NCBI GenBank assembly: GCA_026545225.1
Contig: CM048849.1
Location: 42,184,336-42,248,335 of the forward strand
Length of the DNA: 64,000 nucleotides
Direction of reading: 5' to 3'
From: Cornus controversa
Lineage: Eukaryota; Streptophyta; Magnoliopsida; Cornales; Cornaceae
In this document: positions 38,694 through 50,921 of the stretch, piece by piece
Position numbering within the stretch: position 1 is the first letter of the stretch
How the letters are laid out: every line of letters begins with the position of its first letter
Made by a program: the position numbers and the translations under genes
The notes under the pieces: model-generated
The model's input: only the letters and a program-made list of their open reading frames with translations
Database searches by the model: none
What the model was told of the DNA's origin: nothing

Positions 38694-40211
38694 TTCAAAA
38701 AAATTATAAAATGTGAAAAAATGAAATTTAATAAACATTTAGAAATAAGGACAATTGCTGAGCCACTGGACCATTAGCGAAAAGAGAAAAAGAAAGGACA
38801 ATTGAGTCAGGGTAATGGGACCACTGTCCATAACATAACATAAAATAAAAAATATATATAAAAAATAAAAACAGAAAATCTACTGTTAGCCGGAGAAGCA
38901 GACATGGACAGGTGTTGTGGAGCCCGGATCTTCTACTGCGGTCACTCTGCAGTTGTGTGCAGTTGTAAAAAACGACTTCGTTTTATATAATCTGTGATGT
39001 TATTAGATAGAATTGGCTAAACTTAACAAAGTCAATAAATTAATAAAATAATACTATATCTCCTTAGATACGTAATAAATGACTTTTTCAAAAGTTATCA
39101 AATCTAATAAAATAATATTATAACTCTTCTTAACACTAAATAATATAATAATATTATAACTCTGAAAAGATAATTTATTAATATTACAACTTTTTCAAAG
39201 AGTTGAAAAAAAGGTAATAAAATAATATTATAAATAAATTATAACTTTTTATATTTTCACTTTCATAAATTCTTTGACTCTAATATAAAGTGTGTTGAAT
39301 CTATATAAATTCTAAATATTTATATAAACTTTCTTTATCTCTTTACATATGCAGATATCCATATATCATTTCTAAAGATATATTTGAAAGTTTAAATTGG
39401 GTTTTGAAAAAATAAATTAACTTCATTGAAATGGCGAAATATGTTGTTTATTTATGAAGTAAATGTGTTGATTTGAAATAAAACGACTTCTTTTTCAATT
39501 TCAGAACTTAAATAAATTAAATACGTTGAGAAAAGTAAGAAATATGGTGAATTATGAATTAAATGAGTTGCTTTCCAAAATTTTATTTTAATCAATCTAA
39601 AGATTGATCAAATTTAATTAGTCAATTTTAGAAAATTCTTTAATGAATGTGCATTTTGTCTTTCTTACGTTGAGCCTAATCATACACGGTGTTAGATTAT
39701 TGTATTTCAAATATTCATTATCGTATGATGAGTGAGGTACATAAACTTCATCACGAAATATATTTATATATACTAAATAATTTAAATTTATATAAACATT
39801 AACATCAGTAAATCAATAATCAATATAACAATTCAGATTTTCAACACAATTAATTCAATGTTTTATCGCAATTCATTCATGAATAATTTTACATTCTAAT
39901 AACATTTAATTCACAAAAAATAATATTTTAGAATTTTGTAAATGTATTCAATTCATTTATGAGTTTGAAAAAGTAAATCTAAATATTACAAGTTTTATTT
40001 CAATCAAAATAAAGATATCTCAAATTCAATTAGTAAAATTTTAAAAATTCTTTAATGAAATTATCATGTGACGTTCTCAAAATATGAAAGTTTCTCAAGA
40101 ATAATTGTAAATTTACTTAATGAAAGTATCAAATAATATTAATTTTTTTTTTCTTGTTTATTATGATAGTTTAAAAAAATGATCCCAAGGTCGCCCCCTT
40201 TCATATAATTT
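38694..40211. other. AT-rich intergenic DNA with dispersed repeats
   Basis: No gene found. 38880-38990 is a small patch of higher GC, ending in AAAAAACGACTTCGTTTT. A repeat containing TGAAATGGCGAAATATGTTG (39417-39570) has a direct relative at about 41040-41200 and an inverted one at about 43216-43330. A second repeat (AATTCTTTAATGAA block) occurs near 39605-39655 and 39995-40065. Confidence 0.5.
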
Positions 40212-40957
40212 TGGAAAGATCACAGATTAGTCCTACTTTTCCACTCTAAAGATAAATAAGTCCTAAAAAAATTTCATAAGACAATGATATGTCATTCTCT
40301 CATAAAAATTTCTAATAACGTTTACAACTAATACAATTCTTCTTTTACCCTTTTTATATATCATGTATGTTGCTTGACTAATTTTCTTCAAATGATTTTG
40401 CTAAAATTTTTATTTAAAATAAATAATTTTATAAAAAGGTTTTATTTCAAATGCACGTTATATTTGATTTATTAAGGTAATATGATAAAAAAAAATAGAT
40501 AATTTTGTCTCAAATTTACAAAGATTTTTTTTTCTTTAGATTTTTTAAAAAATAAATATGAAGTTGAAAATTCAAAACTAATGAAAATAATTTATTTATT
40601 ATTCATAAATGAAATGCATCAAAAATATTTCATTGTATTTTAACTTGTTGTTGGTATTTATAGAAAGTGAATTTGAAATGATTTGTTAAATATTTTAGGA
40701 TTATTACTTGTGATAACAATTAATATATATTTTTAAATAGATATTAGTTATTGGAAGTAGAGAGAAAATTTGTATTATAGTGAAAGAAATTACTAATGAA
40801 AAGGCAATACTAAAAAAAGATTCTTAATTTATTTATAGAATCTGAACTTATTTGGAAATATTTCTTAAAAGTAGGACTTGTCTTTGTGAAAATTTTATAG
40901 GATTTATTTTTCTTTAGACTTTAAAAGTAAGACTTATTAGTAATTTTTTCTATAATT
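40212..40957. repeat. Inverted-repeat element, family A copy 2
   Basis: The left arm (ATTAGTCCTACTTTTCCACTC, AAGTCCTAAAAAAATTTCATAAGACAA) pairs with the right arm (about 40860-40957). Both match the arms of the 37937-38693 element, so this is a second copy of the same family with a different interior. Target duplications could not be fixed in this AT-rich sequence. Confidence 0.7.
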
Positions 40958-41500
40958 GGTTGGGTCTTATCCTCTCTAAGTCTATATATTTTCTAAAATT
41001 AAATTGAGCCTTGAAAAGGGCGACTCAGTTTCCTTAAATTAAAATTTGAGTCATTGAAATGGTTATATATGTTGTTCATTTAGAAAGTAAACATGTTAAT
41101 TGTAAATAAAATATATATTTTTCAATTTAAAAGCTTAAATAAATTAACTAATTCAAAAAACTAAAATATGGTAATTTTGAATTTAAATGTCATTTTTCCT
41201 GAATTAAGTGCACTGAAAACTCGAATTAGGTTCAAAATTTCTTCACTGTTGGATTGTACAATAGGGTTCAAATTAGGTTTAAATTAGAGATTTTAGTACC
41301 CTAAATTTGATTCCGGCTGATATTGGAAAGTTATAATCCTTTATCAAAGTCAATCAAGTGGTTCAAAACCTTAATTTGAATTATAATCCGTCTAATTATA
41401 CCATTTGATTTCAAATTAGCCTACCCGATTGAGCCAATTTTGTGAAATCACAAAAATTGAGCTTTTGGGCCCACATTGTTCATTCTCGATTTGTCAAATC

Positions 41501-42142
41501 TAGGGGTGACCACGGTTCGGATTAGGCACTAAACCTAATTCGAAATGTGGTTTACGGATTGTTTAATTTTCAATCTGAACCGAATCATTAAAAAACGGAT
41601 TGGTTCAAATCGGATTAACATATTGGGCTTACTCAATAAGCATTACAATTAGTATAATAATATTATATTATTTTCTTAGTAATTCAAAATAGACATTAGA
41701 ATATTAGAGAAAAATTAAGACAGTGTGTGACTAAGCTAGCAAAACCTAAAAATACCTAAGAACAACAACAAATATTGTGACAGAAACATAAAGAAAAAAA
41801 AGTAAATATTGTCAAAAGAAACATAAAGAAACAAAAAAGTAGCATCCAAATAGATATAGTGAGTATGTGACTGAAACATAAAGAAAACAAAAAAAAGAGT
41901 AGCAAAAGGTTAAAAGAAAGAATAAAAAAGTAGTTATAATATATATTTAAAATAGTGTATATATAATATAAAATATATTTATAAATATTATATTAGCCAC
42001 GGTTCGGATTTGATCGAATTTTCCACGCACCAAACCATTAACCAAGCTGTTACCAACGGATTTGTACTTTTTAAATCTATAGCCGAACTGTTACCAACGG
42101 ATTAGCCACGGTTTGGATTCGCGGATTTTTTGAACACCCCTA
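41501..42142. mobile_element. hAT-type MITE with perfect 8-bp target duplication (copy 1)
   Basis: The ends are TAGGGGTGACCACGGTTCGG on the left and GATTTTTTGAACACCCCTA on the right, the TAGGGGTG terminus seen in many plant hAT-like elements. The target duplication GTCAAATC lies at 41493-41500 and 42143-42150. The interior repeats GGATTAGCCACGGTT-type motifs in both orientations. No transposase. The unoccupied form of the insertion site is preserved in the adjacent tandem copy at 42654. Confidence 0.9.
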
Positions 42143-43200
42143 GTCAAATCTTTATTTTCGCATCACCAAACACTCAAACTGATCATGCTATGATAAAATT
42201 CAGTTTATTTCACCTAAAAACCCTAAAGTTCCCCTCTTACTCAACTTAATCGAATTTGGGCTGCCAGAGTCATCCGAACATGGAGACAGGTTTTCTAACT
42301 CTTAATTATTCATCTTTCCATCATTAAATCATAAAATTGACGATACCATCATGAAATTCAACATTTTTATATAAAATTCCTCATAATTTCACTCTGATTG
42401 GGTTAATTTCACCGTTGGACCGAAAAAGAGGCATCCAAGCCGTCCAATTAATGCTTCAGAAGCCTTTTTTTTAAATTCGATGGTGAAATTAATCCAATCA
42501 AAGTGAAAGTTTGAGTGATTTTACATACAATTGATTGATTTTTTTTTATGCAATCATCAATTTTATGATTTGATGATAGAAAGATGGAGAATTGAGAGTT
42601 TGGGAACCTATATTCATGATCAGACAACTTTAGTGGCCGAATTTGTCAAATCTCTATCTTCCCATCACCAAAAACTCAAATTGATCATGTTGTGATGAAA
42701 ATAAGTTCATCTTATGTAAAAAAATCCTCAAGTTCCCCTCTCAATCAACATACTTTTACCGTTAGATCGAATACGAGTTGCCGAAGTCGTCTGATTATGC
42801 ATACAACTTCCCTAACTCTTAATTTTTCATTTTTTCATTATTAAATCATAAAATTGATGATACCATCATGAAATTTAAGTCATTTTATATAAAATCCCTC
42901 ATATTTAACTTTGATTGGGTTACTTTTACTGTTAGATCGAAAAAGGGGCATCCGAACCGTCCGATTAATGCTTTAGAAGTCTTTTTTTTTCAATCTGATA
43001 GTGAAGGTAATCCAATCAAAGTGAAATTCTGAGTGATTATACATAATATTGATTGAATTTGAATTTTATGATGGAATCATCAATTTTAGGATTTGATGAT
43101 GAAAAGATGGATAACTGAGAGTTTTGGAACCTATATCTATGATCTGACAACTCTAGTGGCCGGATTGGATGGAACCTATATCCATGATTGACATTTAGAT
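42143..43200. repeat. Tandem duplication of a 505-bp self-complementary unit
   Basis: Unit 1 (about 42143-42655) and unit 2 (about 42656-43155) are colinear: both contain ATCACCAAA-ACTCAAA-TGATCATG, TTAAATCATAAAATTGA-GATACCATCATGAAATT and GGCATCC-A-CCGTCC. Each unit is itself a hairpin, since CATCATTAAATCATAAAATT is complementary to AATTTTATGATTTGATGATG. A third, partial copy of the unit end (GGAACCTATATCCATGA) is at 43171-43187. No coding sequence. Confidence 0.75.
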
Positions 43201-43329
43201 AGAAAATTTTAATTTTCAAATCACCATATTTTATTTCTTTTCAACGTATTTAATTTATTGAATCTTTCATATTGAAAAATAAGTCATTTATTTTAAAATT
43301 AATACATTTACTATTCTAATACTAACTTT

Positions 43330-43828
43330 GATGATAATGGTTGGGGCTACCATATTGAAGAACAATTGGAAAAAATTCTATTGAAGCACTTGGAGTTTAT
43401 ATATAATGAATATATTTCAAAGCTTGTAGCTTTGGGTTATATGACGTGGATGTTGCTTTAAAAGCTATATTGAAGAATGGGCATTGTTGTGGTGGAATGG
43501 ACGTGTTGACAAATATATTGCATAATTCTTTAGCTTTTTTAAACAGTGGCATTGGGAGTAACAATGGGAACTTGAGGAATCTGAGCCAATATATGTCCAT
43601 TTGAGGCAATCAGAGGAGTATTCCTCGCGGCTACGGCGTGCTTGTTGTTAGGGGTGCACAAAAAATCTGTGAATTCGCGAATTCGATTCGATCTGGACGA
43701 ATCCAATCTAATTTGTTAGCTAATGGATTGGTGGCAGATTAAAAAATTAGAATTCGTTAGTCACGGATCGGATTACGGATTGAAGGGTTAGAAATTCAAT
43801 TCGATTCGATCCGCAATCCCATCCGTGG

Positions 43829-43871
<43 letters not shown>

Positions 43872-44310
43872 GTAATTATATGTATAATAATATAATATGC
43901 TACATACTTGCATGGGTAAACTTAAAAACTCAATATATATTATATTTGTTTATTTAACAATTGTGTTCATTTGAGATGTGAATTAAAAAGTGTTGTGTTT
44001 GTTGGTCAATTTTTTTCTTGAAATCTTTGAAGTAGACAAAAAAAAATTCAAATAGGAGTATTAGCACAATTTGTCAATCCGATCCGTTCAATTACGGATA
44101 GAATCGGATCAGATTGGTGAATTATCACGGATCGGATTGGATTTTTGCCAATCCGAAATCCGCGGATCGGATTAGGATTGTGCATAATCCAATCCGATCC
44201 GTGGTCACCCCTACTTGTTGTAATAAGTTAAGTCACATTTGAGTAAAGGGGATGACATGGGGTGTCTACTCATGAGTGATCTTCATGTGGGTTGAGCAAG
44301 CATGAGGATT
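43330..44310 (+). pseudogene. Fragment of a MIP1/RF298-type E3 ubiquitin ligase gene, cut by a hAT MITE
   Basis: From 43330 the + strand reads GWGYHIEEQLEKILLKHLEF and IYNEYISKLVALGY. After a 2-nt frameshift at about 43441 it continues DVDVALKAILKNGHCCGGMD and VLTNILHNSLAFLNSG. LRQSEEY follows near 43600. Then CLL is interrupted by the 565-bp hAT element, and beyond it SHLSKGDDMGCLLMSDLHVG continues. This order matches the UBA-like N-terminal domain and the 'LRQLEEYSL..LLQQVRPHLSKGDAMWCLLMSDLHVGRAS' stretch of MIP1/RF298-type plant proteins, as I recall the family. There are stops and frameshifts, and the coiled coil and RING are absent. Dead fragment; the family call is from memory of its motifs. 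Confidence 0.7.
43649..44213. mobile_element. hAT-type MITE with perfect 8-bp target duplication (copy 2)
   Basis: Ends TAGGGGTGCACAAAAAATC and GTGGTCACCCCTA; target duplication CTTGTTGT at 43641-43648 and 44214-44221. The interior is rich in GGATCGGATT/AATCCGATCC motifs in both orientations and holds a (TA)n tract (about 43831-43866). It shares terminal sequence, but little interior sequence, with the element at 41501. It splits the E3-ligase gene fragment. Confidence 0.9.
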
Positions 44311-44313
44311 TAT

Positions 44314-47042
44314 AGAGGGCGGTGAAGATGGGGGTGAGAGGCTGAATCGATGATACCATGTCATCGGTGTTATCAATCAATTATATTTTTGTCACGTAAA
44401 GTAAAAGTGTATTTACTTCAATGGGTCATATTTATGCGTGTCAACATTTGATCAATTGGTAGTATCATGTTATCATTATACCAGTAATATTGAAATATTT
44501 TTCGAGGCCGAGGTGGTGATTAGTATGTATTGCTGAGGGTGTACATGTATTTTCACACCAGTTTCAGTGGACAAAAGTGTCTTTACATACATTTCAAGGG
44601 CAAAACGGTCATTTTTGGTTTTAATTTTAATGACATTAGCTTTGATTACCCTTAACCCTAACAGACACTGACGACAAGGGTCTGTTTATTACAAATGTGT
44701 TAACTATATAGGAGGGGCGTGTAATTTTCCAAAACTTAGAAGAAGTTTATATAATTTACTCTGAGAGAATGTTAGTGTAATTTACCTTTTTTATATATAT
44801 AATTGTGGCTTATTAGATTTATTAATAATTGCTTATGGAATCATCATAGCATTTTGTTCATTCAGTTTCATAGTATAATTGATTTATAAATGTTTAAAGA
44901 TTTTTTATTTTTTAAATACAATGTTCACTCATTTTTTTATCAATTAATTTATTTTTATTACTAGTCTATAAATGAGTCAATATATGTCATTATTTATTTA
45001 ACATATCAAGGGACAACACTATATATGTGCCTCTAATATAATTGTTGCCAATATCAAAATAATCAGAGTAATATACTTCTACTTTGTAATATTTGTCCAT
45101 TTCTATACAAACAAACAGGTTACACAAACATTAGAGATGAATTGTTATATTATAATGTATACCAGCAGAGGGCCGACTCAATACGTATTGTTTTTATTTT
45201 AAATATATTACTATAAATAATATTAATTAAGTTTATTTTTTTAGAAACTTTTATTAATTAGCCAATTGAAAATAGCCTTGAAAAAGAAAAAAATTAGATT
45301 ATAAACCGTTAGAATAATTATAGAAAAACAAGAAAAGATTTAAAAAGAAAATATAGTTGAATTATAAGTCTTTAAAATAATTAAATTACCTATTACTTTA
45401 ATTCAATCTAAAAATTAGAAGATATTGTATACGTTGAATACACCTTATTTATATCACTATGAAAGGAAACCATTAACAAAAATTAAGTATACATTGCATA
45501 TAACAAATCATATACCAACTGAAATAGAGTACAAACAGATAAGTTGAAATAGAGAATAAGAGAGAGGCATGCATTGAAGCTGAGATAGTCCAATTTTATA
45601 AAGAGAGAGACATGTAATAGACCAACTTATACAACGTGAAATTATACAAACACATGCATAGAATTAGCTCCACACAAAGGGACCACTGAGAGAGACAACA
45701 CACATAAACGACACATGTGAAAGTGATACAAAGCGAAATAGTCCAAAATGCCTAACATTAACAAACAAGAAGTCAACAAATAAACAATAAAACACCAACT
45801 TTATTGCATATACACATGTCGGTTGCAAATAATGATAAACCAAAGCTTACAACAACGTTAGTGGAGGAGCTCCTACAATTGATCTTTGTCTTCATTTGCT
45901 GATTATGAACCCTTGGATATCGAACACCACGATCGAAATGGAGAGAGAAACATACAACTTAGAGAGATAACCCTAACGTTTTTGAGTGACATGAAGAGTG
46001 TAGAGAGAGAGAAAAGACATTGATTTGAGTAAAGTGTAATGGAGTGCATAGATATTTTGTGCAAATGGGACACCACGTAGTATAAACCGTGTTCTTTTTG
46101 GTCATTTCAATTCCAACATTTATTTATTTTTTTCATTTCATAACAAGGATATTTTAATAATTTTATAGCTCCGTTAATGGCTGGTTGACAAAATGGACCT
46201 ATATGAACCAAATCATTAGATGAGGTATATTTTTAGAACATCAAGGTTATAATACGCAAAATTTGCATTCTATAAGGGTGTTTTGTGTAATTAATCTTAT
46301 ATTCTTATGATTCCTATGTAAAAGTAATACCCCATTAGTATTAAAAGACAAAAGTGCCTTCTACTAGAATGAAATTACAAGTTTACCCATTTAACATATT
46401 TTTGAAAGGAGAGAAAACTACCCTTAAAGTAGGAGCATGCTTTCACATTAATTTTAAGTATAATTATACTTACATAACATAATAAAAAAATACCCTTAAT
46501 TTGAATTTAGTTTTTCATATAAACTAAATTTGGATTAAACTTGCAAGCCAACAAATTTCAATTTACACATAATTTTTCAAATTTTACAAAATCAATTTTC
46601 AAATCGATACATTTGATTACATTTAATATTTTTTTTTGGAAACTTGAAATTGTAAATTCTTAATTTAAGTTTAAAATTTTCTTGTTAATTACATTTGGAT
46701 TAAATTTGTAAATTTAGAACTTGCAAACATGCATATGACTTACCAAATATTGAAAAAAATATTAATGTCATAACAATTATTTTTGATTAATTTTCCAATT
46801 TTAAAAATTTGCAATTTGTAAATGCAATTTTTACAATTTGCAAAAACCAAATCCCATACAGTGTTTATAAACCTATCAGGTCCACCCTTCATCCCTACCA
46901 AATATAAATAATATATATACACTTGTTTATCAATCTTTAAATCATCACTCTGTATCTTCATTTCATTCCCACCACCATAACCATCGCCAAGAAACAAAAA
47001 GGTTGGGATGAGATCGATGAAATCAAAAGAGCCATAAAATAA
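44314..47042. other. AT-rich intergenic DNA without recognisable genes
   Basis: I found no coding match on either strand. 44530-44795 ends in TTAGTGTAATTTACC, resembling the ends of the 57385 element, but no matching left end was found. The open frame at 46740-47054 (- strand) has no recognisable motif. Confidence 0.5.
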
Positions 47043-47249
47043 TATACTGTCCATTCTTTTTTTTTTTTTTTCGGTAAATCAATATTTCATAAAACAAAAC
47101 CAGAAACACAGCTCAGCCTAAACACGGCACAAGCCTAATCCAACCCAAAGGCAAGAAGAAAAAAATACAAAAGGCCTAAGGATATCCTTAAAACCTCTAA
47201 ACCAACAACCTTATAAACAAGAAGTGGTGGTGCAGAGCTCTAATGGACA

Positions 47250-50200
47250 TCAAGAAGAAACAGGAGAAGGAAAAACAGAGCTTGGAAGATTGAACGCCGT
47301 AGCAATATTTCTTGCATTGCTACAGTTACGAAACTTGCAAGACATGAGCCGATTACGAACACTTGTGAAAACTTTCCTCTGCACACCCAAATGTGAAGCA
47401 TGCTTATCCGAGCACGTGCGTCTATTTCGCTCTCTCCACAAAAAATAGATACAGCTCATCAAACAAAGCTTAAACACAGAAGCTATAGTAGGAGTATCAT
47501 CGTTGCTCCACATTTCTCCAATCCACTTAGTAATGGCATGGATGTCTTGATCGCCCAAATGAATACCACATTTATGCATGAAAAAATTCCAAACCTTAGT
47601 TGAGAAAGGGCAACTAAAGAACAAGTGCGAGTGACTCTCTACACTGGCCATACAAAGAGAGCAAAAGTTGGGGATATGTTTGTAAGCAACACTCTTACAG
47701 TCTCTAGTTTGGAGTTTATGACAAAAAGCAAGCCATGAGATAAAGGAATAACGAGGGATATGATTTTGAAACCAGATAGAGCATGCCCATACCTTGATAG
47801 GGGAAGGAGAAAGCAAAGCTCTATAGGTTGTGCCAAGGTTGAAGATACCTGAGCTCGACAAGATCCAAATTACAGCATCAGGAACAGAAGGTCTAATGAC
47901 AAGAAGCTGTTCAACATTTCCAATTGTAGGAAACATCTCCTTGAACCTGCGAGGGAGCCTCCATTGATTGTTTCGGATAAAGGATCTAACCAGCACTCCA
48001 TCACCCCACTAAGAGCTTGCAATGATATTCTGGTCTATTCTTTGGTCAAGAGGACCTAACGACAGCCAAAAATTATGCCAAAGGGAGATGTCCTTACCGT
48101 CGCCCACAATATGCTTGATGAAAGGCCTAGCAAGGTTCCACATATGTAGAATCATCTTCCAATTCCAAGACGTCAGTTGTGAAGGTTTGAGCATCCAAAA
48201 ACATTTATTTTTAATAATGTTTTCCTTTACCCATTTAACCCATATAGAGTGCCCTTTATCATTAAAGATATTTTAAATGTGCTTGATCATCGAAACTCTA
48301 TTAATGGTAGCCAAATAGGGTAGCCCAATACCTCCCACATCTTTTGGCTTGCATACCTCTGCCCATGCAACCTTTACTCCTGTAGCTCTCAACTCCACCC
48401 CAGACCAAAGAAATTTTCGGAGCACACAGTCGATATGATTTATCACCATCTTAGGGAGGATGAATATCCCACTCCAATAGCTCACCATGCTAAGCAGAAT
48501 GCTCTTAATCAACTGGATTCTGCCTGCATAAGATAGAAATCTTGAGGTCCAACATTTGATCCTAGTTGTAACCTTTTCTACCAAACATCTGCAGTCAGAA
48601 GCCTTTAACCTTGTAGAAGTAAGAGGCAACCCTAGGTAAGTAATAGGCAAGCTACCCAATTTAAAACCACATGTGCTGGTCAAAGAATTTCGCATAGTAG
48701 GAGGGACAGATGAAGTGAAGATAAGTCTTTTGGAGAGGTTTGGCACTAAACTAGACAGGCTGGAGAACATGTTCAAAGCATTATTGAGGACTTTTAAAGA
48801 AAGATGGTCTCCGAACAACATGAGATCATCAGCAAAGATCAAATGGGATAGCTTACTTTTCCTACACTTCCAATGAAAGTGGAATTGATTTTCTTCGTTG
48901 ATGAACTTTTGAATAATTGTAGAAAGCACATCCATTACAACAACAAAAAGAAAAGGTGATAGAGGGTCACCCTACCTTAGCCCATTTGTGCCTTTAAAAA
49001 ACCCAAACAACTCACCATTAAGAGAGATTGAGAAAGCAGGATTGGTAATACAGGCTCTTATCCAACCAATAAAAGTAGTAGGAAAGTTAAGAATACTTAA
49101 AGTATCAATAAGGAAAAGCCAGTTAACTGAGTCATAGGCCCTTTGGAGGTCAACTTTAAGAGTACACTTTGGGATGGAAGATGAGGAAGAATGGTATCCC
49201 TTCATGATTTCCTGGGCCAAGAAAATAATATCCTAAATCCTCCTATGCTTAATGAAAGCAGTTTGGTGTTTATCCACAAACTGAGGAAGGACAACTTGGA
49301 GCTTATTGGCAAACAACTTTGAAATTACTTTGTAAACAGAGTTACAACATGAGATGGGTCTAAACTCATTCATATTAGAAGGATTTGGAACTTTAGGAAC
49401 TAGAGCCAAATAGGAAGAGTTTATTTCCTTAAGAAGTTGGCCATTAGTAAAGAAATCTCTAACAGCAAGAGAGATATCCTCACCTATGACAGGCTATGCC
49501 TTCTTAAAGAATAATGCATTGTACCCATCAGGACCAGGAGACTTATTGTTGCTTAAGGAGAAAAAATAAGCTTTAATCTCCTCCAAAGATGGGATAACAA
49601 AGAGTGTTTCCATAAACTGAGAAGGGATGGATTTAGAGTAGACAGCTCTGAGAGACATCAGTCCTGGATAATCATGAGGTCTAGTTCCTAGAATACCTTT
49701 GAAATGATTCAGTGCCTCCATCTTGATAAGATCCATGTTGTCAGTTTTTTCACCATTGGGCAACTTTAAAATAACAATCGTCCTTCTGTTACACCTGTTA
49801 TTGAAGGTTTTCATGAAGAATCTTGTATTCTTATCTCCATCCTTAATCCAGTTGACATTTGCCTTCTGACTAAAAAATTGTTCCTCTGCAGCAGCAAAGT
49901 TACTGTACCTCTGTAGAAGATCCCTTTCAGCACTTTTGAGCTGTTCATTACAAGGATCTCTGTCAAGACTAGTTTGGCATGTGCTGAGAATCTCCTTAGC
50001 TTCAATGACTTTAGATGAAATATCACAAAACTCTCTTTGGTTAAGCAGTTTTAGGTGGTGCTTCAACAACTTTAGTTTTCTAGTGATTTGAAACATAGGA
50101 TTTTCACTGATGTTTTGAGACCACACTTGAGCCACTGTGGAAATGAAATCCTTATGGTTGCCAATAAAGTTAAAGAACTTGAAAGGTAAACTCCTCTTTG

Positions 50201-50921
50201 GGTTTGCATTGCCAAGCTTAACCACCATAGGAGAGTGATCAGATATTCCCTGTGGAAGGAACACACATTCAGAAAGTGGAAAGAGAGCAAGCCACTTGTC
50301 ATTTACAAGAACTCTATCCAGTTTCCTTGATACATTTGTAATCCCACTACTCTTGTTAGACCATGTAAAGTACACTCCACAGTATCTAAGGTCAGTTAAT
50401 TCAGCCCTATGCAAACATTTGTTAAACTCATCCATATGAGGAGTCCATCTATGAGATCCACCATAATTTTCAGCCGGATGTCTGAATATGTTGTAATCAC
50501 CCATGAGTATCCATGGGATGTGAGCAGAGAGAGAAGCAGTATCAATAATATCAGTCCACAATTTTCTTCTTTGGTCCACATAATTAGATGCATAGATAAC
50601 TGAGATTAAAAAGAATGTAAAATCATTCTTAATACTGAGTCCACAATGAATGACTTGAGCACTATCACTGAGCTTTTGAACCATGAGGACTTCAGGATTA
50701 TATAGAATCCAAATTCTACCCAGGTTTGAATGATTATAGTTATGCAAAATGTGCCATGATGGAGCAACATTCTTCACAATACAATCCATATTCACTTCCT
50801 GGACTTTAGTTTCCAAGAGAGCCACTAACTGGAGCTTTGAATCAAAAATGAGCTTCCTTATTTCTCTTTGTTTTACAAGGAAATTCAGACCCCTGATATT
50901 CCATGCTGCTGTAACAATCAT
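47250..50921 (-). pseudogene. LINE ORF2: endonuclease, reverse transcriptase and C-terminal zinc-binding region
   Basis: A single frame of 1224 codons runs from ATG at 50921 to TGA at 47250-47252, broken only by stops. The endonuclease is at the N-terminus (WNIRGLN, LLETKV, GDYNIFR, SDHSPMV). RT motifs follow: NNKSPGPDGYNA, TLKVDLQRAYDSVNW, FADDLMLF and ITYLGLPLTSTRLKASDC. The C-terminal zf-RVT type region has WRLPRRFKEMFPT, SFISWLAF and CSLCMASVESHSHLFFSCPF. In-frame stops lie at 49494, 49233, 48972, 48273 and 48009. The one at 48972 replaces the conserved Gln of the LRQGDPLSP motif. No frameshift was found, so decay is by point mutation. Confidence 0.93.

Noticed and set aside
44530-44795. 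Complete MITE with GTAAATTACA ends
   Set aside because: Only the right end is recognisable; no matching left end or target duplication was found.
46740-47054. 104-codon open frame on the - strand next to the LINE
   Set aside because: No motif, AT-rich, and no support from neighbouring splice sites.
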